Part shown: piece by piece, positions 33,601-37,615 of the stretch | Layout: the number at the start of each line of letters is the position of its first letter | How positions within the stretch are numbered: position 1 is the stretch's first letter | From: Solirubrobacteraceae bacterium | GTDB lineage: Bacteria; Actinomycetota; Thermoleophilia; Solirubrobacterales; Solirubrobacteraceae | DNA: 37,615 nt | Direction: 5' to 3' | NCBI GenBank assembly: GCA_017882405.1 | Contig: JADGPO010000123.1 | Location: 1-37,615 of the forward strand | Translations under genes and position numbers: made by a program | The notes under the pieces: generated by a model | Databases searched by the model: none | Told to the model about the DNA's origin: nothing | The model's input: the letters and a program-made list of their open reading frames with translations, nothing else

Positions 33601-33633
33601 CGCACCGCCGGACCGCTGGGGCCCGGCGGTGCG
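33601..33633. terminator. Hairpin between convergent genes
   Basis: CGCACCGCCGG (33601-33611) and CCGGCGGTGCG (33623-33633) form a perfect 11-bp stem with an 11-base loop. It lies between a plus-strand stop (33580) and a minus-strand stop (33641). There is no T-tract, as is common for actinobacterial terminators, and it could serve both strands. Confidence 0.6.
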
Positions 33634-33640
33634 AGCGCAG

Positions 33641-36052
33641 CTACTTGCGCCGGTGACGAGCCGGTGCCTTGAACGTCACCTTGCGCTTGACGATCACCCG
33701 GTGCTTGCCCGGGCGGGTCTGGGTCACGGTGAGCCTTACCGTCAGCCGGTGAAGGGCGGTCAGGAGCGCCCGGCCGGCCCGGTTGAGCCTGACGCGGAGC
33801 TTGCCGTGCTTGCCGGCGCCGATGGTCACCGCCGAGCTGCCGAGCACGACCCGCTTATGGGTTCGCTTGGCCTTCCGAGCGCTCACCGCGATGATCTTGT
33901 GCCCCTGGAGCGTCTCGGTGATCGTGAGACTGCCCGACACGCGGCAGCTGGTCGTGCCGCGGCAGGTGAGCGGCACGGTCACCGTGGTCCCCGAGACCGT
34001 GACGCGCCCGGCCGAGGCGCGACCCGGCTTGGGCGGCGGGACCGGCGTCGCCGTCTTCAGCGTCTGATCGGCACCGACCACGTTTCCGAAGTCCGTGGTC
34101 GCGACGGCCCGGTAGTGGATCGTCGTGCCCGCGGCCAGAGCAGACAGCGCGGCGCTGAACGCGTCGCTCCCGTTGTCGGGCCCGAGCGTCTGCGCCGGCG
34201 TGAACTGGCCGTAGGCGGTCGTCGGACCGAACTGGAACGACACGCTGACCGATGCGCCCTGCGGGTTGACCGAACCGTTGAGCGTGGCCGCGGAGGTCGT
34301 AACCGCGGTCGCGGCACTCGTCACCGGAGTGCCGGGCTGGTAGGCGTCGGCGAACAGGCCCAGCGTTGGGCTCCCGTTGGTGAACAGGAAGAACGGCGTT
34401 CCGATCGCTGATCCCTGACACGCGCTCCCGTCCTGGTTGAACGGGTTGGCGGTGCAGGAGGATGAGATCGGCTCACGGACGTCGGCCTGGGCGGTCGGCG
34501 TCAACGGCACGTCACTCTCGTCGAGCACGAACGTCGGGTTGGCGGCATTGACGAAGTGACCGACGAACGCCTTCTCGACGCCGCCCCCGGTGTCCTCGCG
34601 CCATGACACGTATGGGGTGTTGTGGGAGAACGTGATGTCGGGCCGGGTAGAGGCGTTGGCTCCCACCGAGATCGGCGCGCCGTTGTTGACCAGCTCGAAG
34701 TGAGCCGCAGCCCCGGCACCGACCAGCCGAGAGACGAACACCTGGTTGACCCCCCCTAGGGTTTCGTCCCACGTGACCCACGGAACCGTCGCGTTGGCGG
34801 GGTTCATCGTGCCGGAGGCTACCCGCGGATCCTCCGCGTCCGCCGCGGGGTTCTTGTTCAGGGAGCACTGGCCCTCGTTGGCGGCCGAAGCGGCGCATGT
34901 GCCGAAACCAGGGGCCGACGTGTCCAGTGTCCCCTGCAGCACATTGCCGACCGCCACCCAGTGAAAGCCGCCGTTGGCCGCGGCGCCGTCGTTGATCCCC
35001 GTGGCCGCGAACACCATCTCGTTGCCGTTCAGGCCGGCGGTACCCGACGCGCCCTTCTCGTACCAAACGACCCACGGGACCGAGTCCGACGGGCCGGTGA
35101 AGGCGATGTCCGGCTCGATGCCGTTGCGAGTGGGATCGACGTTCAGGCTGGGATCAACCGGCGCGGTCCCGAACCGCGGGATCCCCGTCTGCTGCCAGCA
35201 GAAACCGCCGATCGCCGGCACGGGAGACGGGACCGGCGGAGTCTGCGCTGGCAGGACGCCGTCGCAATTGGCCTGCCCCGGGCCCTCCGGGCGGACCACA
35301 AAGATCTGGTCCGGGTGGATCAGACCGACGGTCGCCGTGGACGTCTCCTGCCACGTGATCCACGGTCCCGGATTCGTCGGGTCGGGCGGGGCGGCGGCGT
35401 TGCCGCCGGCCACCGACGGGTTCTCAGCATCCTGGTTGGTGTGGATGTTCAACGACGGAACGGCCGGGCCAGTGCCACCGTTGCCCCGGCTCTGACCGGC
35501 GAAGATCCACTTGTTCTGATTCGGGTCGCCGGCGGTGTTGTCGAAGCGGCTCGCGAAGATGTTGTTGTTTGCGAACCCAGTCCCGGTGGTGTTCTCGTAC
35601 CAAGTGGCCCACGGAACCGTTCGCCCGGCCCCGGCGAAGTCGATCGCCGGCGCCTCGCCGTCCTGTCCCTGGTCGAAGTTGAGCGAGCCCGGGAACGTCG
35701 GAGCGGCACTCGATCGTCCGTTCACGGTGCCGGCGCCGCGCGTGGTCCAGGCCCCGGCCGCGAACGAGCGTGAGAACACCTGATCTTTGGCCGGGGCAGC
35801 TTCGTGCTGGCGGAAGATCGCCCACGGCACGGCTGGCTTTCCGGCGACGAGCGCGCCGCCCACAACATCCGCGTTCGGGGGCTCCCCGCTGACGCCCGAC
35901 GCCGGATTGATGCCGGCGGCCGTGTCGTCGTTCACCTGTCCGCCCGGCGGCAACTGCTGAAATGCCGACGCTGCCCCGGCGCTCCCCAGCGCGATCGCAG
36001 CGGTCGCGGCGGCGATGCCGGCGCGCACAGCAGCACGTCTTTGAATCCCCAT
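33641..36052 (-). CDS. Large secreted repeat protein, probable beta-propeller with C-terminal beta domains
   Basis: 803 residues. Signal peptide 1-30 (RAGIAAATAAIALGSAGAASA). Residues 60-500 contain six repeats built around a PW(V/A/I)xWxE motif (VPWATWYE, GPWITWQE, VPWVVWYE, VPWVTWDE and weaker forms) at about 77, 148, 231, 327, 425 and 481, preceded by D-I/F and A/P-E-D elements, suggesting a six-bladed propeller. A fibronectin-type module (about 570-660) begins VTTSAATLNGSVNPQG. The basic C-terminal domain (about 690-803) resembles that of the GH5 protein. No enzyme motif is seen; it is probably a surface or matrix protein. It has a near-consensus promoter and GGAGG before ATG 36052. Confidence 0.85.
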   Translation of the reverse strand: MGIQRRAAVRAGIAAATAAIALGSAGAASAFQQLPPGGQVNDDTAAGINPASGVSGEPPNADVVGGALVAGKPAVPWAIFRQHEAAPAKDQVFSRSFAAGAWTTRGAGTVNGRSSAAPTFPGSLNFDQGQDGEAPAIDFAGAGRTVPWATWYENTTGTGFANNNIFASRFDNTAGDPNQNKWIFAGQSRGNGGTGPAVPSLNIHTNQDAENPSVAGGNAAAPPDPTNPGPWITWQETSTATVGLIHPDQIFVVRPEGPGQANCDGVLPAQTPPVPSPVPAIGGFCWQQTGIPRFGTAPVDPSLNVDPTRNGIEPDIAFTGPSDSVPWVVWYEKGASGTAGLNGNEMVFAATGINDGAAANGGFHWVAVGNVLQGTLDTSAPGFGTCAASAANEGQCSLNKNPAADAEDPRVASGTMNPANATVPWVTWDETLGGVNQVFVSRLVGAGAAAHFELVNNGAPISVGANASTRPDITFSHNTPYVSWREDTGGGVEKAFVGHFVNAANPTFVLDESDVPLTPTAQADVREPISSSCTANPFNQDGSACQGSAIGTPFFLFTNGSPTLGLFADAYQPGTPVTSAATAVTTSAATLNGSVNPQGASVSVSFQFGPTTAYGQFTPAQTLGPDNGSDAFSAALSALAAGTTIHYRAVATTDFGNVVGADQTLKTATPVPPPKPGRASAGRVTVSGTTVTVPLTCRGTTSCRVSGSLTITETLQGHKIIAVSARKAKRTHKRVVLGSSAVTIGAGKHGKLRVRLNRAGRALLTALHRLTVRLTVTQTRPGKHRVIVKRKVTFKAPARHRRK

Positions 36053-36081
36053 AGTCCCTCCGTTGAAGTAGCCCGCTGCGT

Positions 36082-36110
36082 GTAGTACCGCACGACGGGA
36101 CCGGAGTCAA
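36082..36110 (-). promoter_or_regulatory. Sigma70-type promoter of the large secreted protein
   Basis: On the minus strand TTGACT (36110-36105), 17 bases, then TACTAC (36087-36082). Transcription would begin near 36075, giving a leader of about 23 nt with GGAGG at 36061-36057. Confidence 0.65.
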
Positions 36111-36151
36111 ACCGGCTTGCCTGTTTCCCCTCGGAGCCTAACTGCACCGCT

Positions 36152-36409
36152 ATGCGGATTGCCGAGATGCTCGAGATCGTCGAACAGGGGGCCGGCATCT
36201 CCCGCGAGGAGGCGGACATCACCATCTCGATCGAGTGGCGGCTGCTGCCCTGGTGCCTCGGGCACGGACTGCCGATCATGGCCTATCCACCGCTGGAGCA
36301 GGGCCCGATGATGCTCGAGCACCCGGTGCTGCGCGGATGGAGGTCCTGTAGGCCCGGTCCCGCCTGCGGTCAGGCGCCCGCCGCCGGAGGGATGTTGGCG
36401 TTGAGGTGA
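36152..36409 (+). pseudogene. Aldo/keto reductase internal fragment
   Basis: Within an 85-residue frame, residues 27-63 (36230 to about 36340) match an internal part of aldo/keto reductases: IEWRLLPWCLGHGLPIMAYP followed by PLEQG and HPVLR. In intact enzymes this lies about two thirds of the way along a 270-330 residue barrel. The catalytic Asp-Tyr-Lys-His residues lie outside it. The first 26 residues (MRIAEMLEIVEQGAGISREE and on) are not from that family as far as I can tell, and the last 20 are antisense to the next gene. The fragment is therefore cut on both sides. Confidence 0.6.
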
Positions 36410-37615
36410 AACACGTTGTCCGGGTCGTACTTTGCCTTGATCCCGGCGAGCCGCTCGTACTTCTGAGGACCGTAGGCCGCGCGCACGCGCTCATCGTCGG
36501 GCTCGGTCATGAAGTTCACGTAGCTTCCGACGCCGACGGCATGGGGTACGAGGGCTGACCAGAAGGTTCGCACCCACGCCCGCTCGGCGTCGTAGAGCTC
36601 CGGCGTGGGAGCCGCGGCTGCGATGTTCACCATGTAGGTCAGCGACCGGCTCCCGCCGAATGCGGACGCGTCCTCCGCCGCTCGGCCGTAGGCGCCACCG
36701 AGGACAAAGATCGGTAGGAAAGAGAGCGGGAATGCCTTCTTCGGCTGCTGCTCGAGGATCACCTCGATCGCGGCGTCGCTGAGCTCATCGAGGTACACGG
36801 ACTTCTCGTAGGCGAGGATGCCCCATGGCGCGGAGCCGTTGAACATCTGCTGGAGCGCCGTGTAGGGGATTGGCGTGACCAGTTCGATCATTGGCGCAAT
36901 CGCCTGACGGACCGGCTCGATCAGCGCGGCGTGGGCCTCGGCGTCTCCGAGGCCGACGATCGCGAACAGGTACACCGGCGCGAGGTGATGCTCTTCGGGC
37001 ACGAACGGCTCCGGCGGCGCGCTCAGGCCGGCCAGGAACACGCCGCATTCGTCCGGCAGGTCCTTGACGTACTCGCGGGCAAACCGGAAGACGTCGCGAG
37101 CCTGGTCCGGTGAGTACATGAACATCCCGAGATGAACGACCGGGCCGACGGCCGTGAGGTCGAACTCGAAGGAGGTCACCACCCCGAAGTTCCCGCCGCC
37201 GCCACGAAGCGCCCAGAACAGGTCGTCGTTCTCGCCGCTCGTCGCGCGCAGCACGCGACCGTCGGCGGTGACGACCTCGCCGGCGACGAGATTGTCCGAG
37301 GTGAGTCCGGCGAGCCGGCTGAGCCAGCCGAAGCCGCCGCCGAGCGTCAGTCCGGCCACCCCGGTGGTGCTGATGAATCCGCCCGGCACGGCCAGGCCAT
37401 GCTCCTGCGTCGCGGCATCCAGCTCCCCCCAGGTGGTTCCACCGCCACACACCACGCGACGCCCCGGCGCGTTCACCACGATCGATTTCATCGGCGTCAG
37501 GTCGATCATCAGACCGCCGTCGCACAGCGCGTGGCCGGCGTAGTTGTGCCCGCCTCCGCGCACCGAGACGTCGAGCCCGCGCTCCTGGGCGCAGGTCAGC
37601 GCAGACACGACGTCA
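36370..37615 (-). CDS. FAD-binding oxidoreductase, BBE-like, 5' end beyond the window
   Basis: At least 412 residues; the frame is still open at the right edge and the family N-terminus, roughly 40-60 residues, is missing, so the gene extends past 37615. The PCMH-type FAD domain has SVRGGGHNYAGHAL (its His is the likely covalent FAD site), VAGLTLGGGFGWLSR and FWALRGGGGNFGVVTSFEF. The position of the second, cysteinyl, FAD link in bicovalent members is not Cys here (ISTTGVAG), so a single His link is expected. The C-terminal BBE motif is NVFHLNANIPP. Family members oxidise sugars, alkaloids or other alcohols with oxygen. Substrate unknown. Confidence 0.88.
   Translation of the reverse strand, partial: DVVSALTCAQERGLDVSVRGGGHNYAGHALCDGGLMIDLTPMKSIVVNAPGRRVVCGGGTTWGELDAATQEHGLAVPGGFISTTGVAGLTLGGGFGWLSRLAGLTSDNLVAGEVVTADGRVLRATSGENDDLFWALRGGGGNFGVVTSFEFDLTAVGPVVHLGMFMYSPDQARDVFRFAREYVKDLPDECGVFLAGLSAPPEPFVPEEHHLAPVYLFAIVGLGDAEAHAALIEPVRQAIAPMIELVTPIPYTALQQMFNGSAPWGILAYEKSVYLDELSDAAIEVILEQQPKKAFPLSFLPIFVLGGAYGRAAEDASAFGGSRSLTYMVNIAAAAPTPELYDAERAWVRTFWSALVPHAVGVGSYVNFMTEPDDERVRAAYGPQKYERLAGIKAKYDPDNVFHLNANIPPAAGA

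Overview
Organism and overall character: the window is very GC-rich, with short intergenic gaps and many 4-base start/stop overlaps. It combines a form II-type carbon monoxide dehydrogenase (cox) cluster, an encapsulin with encapsulated ferritin, alanine/arginine-rich proteins and secreted proteins ending in a shared basic beta domain. I infer an actinobacterium, most likely of class Thermoleophilia (Solirubrobacterales); no rRNA or tRNA is present to prove it. LAYOUT. 1-4,360: a broken gene at the left edge, two small membrane proteins, an OmpR-type response regulator whose phospho-acceptor Asp is replaced by Asn, an ABC-F ATPase, a frame-broken small gene and a small secreted or anchored protein. 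4,361-6,519: a DHA2-type drug efflux pump divergent from its probable TetR repressor. 6,539-10,603: an MFS transporter and exopolyphosphatase operon whose third gene (HD family) is cut short and fused tail to tail with a cut-short MetE-like gene, then a PEP-mutase/isocitrate-lyase family enzyme and a glutathionyl-hydroquinone reductase gene broken by two deletions. 10,655-19,222: an LPVTG-bearing cupredoxin, then an eight-gene minus-strand cluster coxS-coxL-coxM-coxD-coxE-coxF-mocA-coxG. 19,359-24,959: DoxX, a desaturase/cyclopropane synthase pair, a secreted CocE-type hydrolase and a helical hypothetical protein. 25,097-31,607: glycosidase and LysR remnants, the EncFtn-encapsulin pair, an epimerase, a secreted GH5 enzyme, and a GlcG/HbpS-amidase pair. 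31,585-37,615: a barrel-protein remnant, an alpha/beta hydrolase carrying an N-terminal motif typical of proteins linked to contractile injection systems (eCIS), a quinone-reductase remnant, a large secreted repeat protein, an aldo/keto reductase remnant and a partial FAD oxidoreductase. HOW THE GENES WORK TOGETHER. The cox cluster encodes the three subunits of a molybdenum hydroxylase plus its AAA+/VWA activation pair, an XdhC-like and a MocA-like cofactor handler and the membrane-recruiting CoxG. Desaturase and Cfa would modify membrane lipids in series. EncFtn and encapsulin would form an iron-storing nanocompartment. TWO WINDOW-WIDE PATTERNS. First, about ten genes that start transcription units have a TANNNT box 7-9 nt before the start codon and no Shine-Dalgarno, which suggests leaderless mRNAs. 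Second, at least six genes are reduced to family fragments joined by internal deletions while their neighbours are intact; this is either real gene decay or an assembly problem. No tRNA, rRNA, CRISPR array, insertion sequence or phage gene was recognised.
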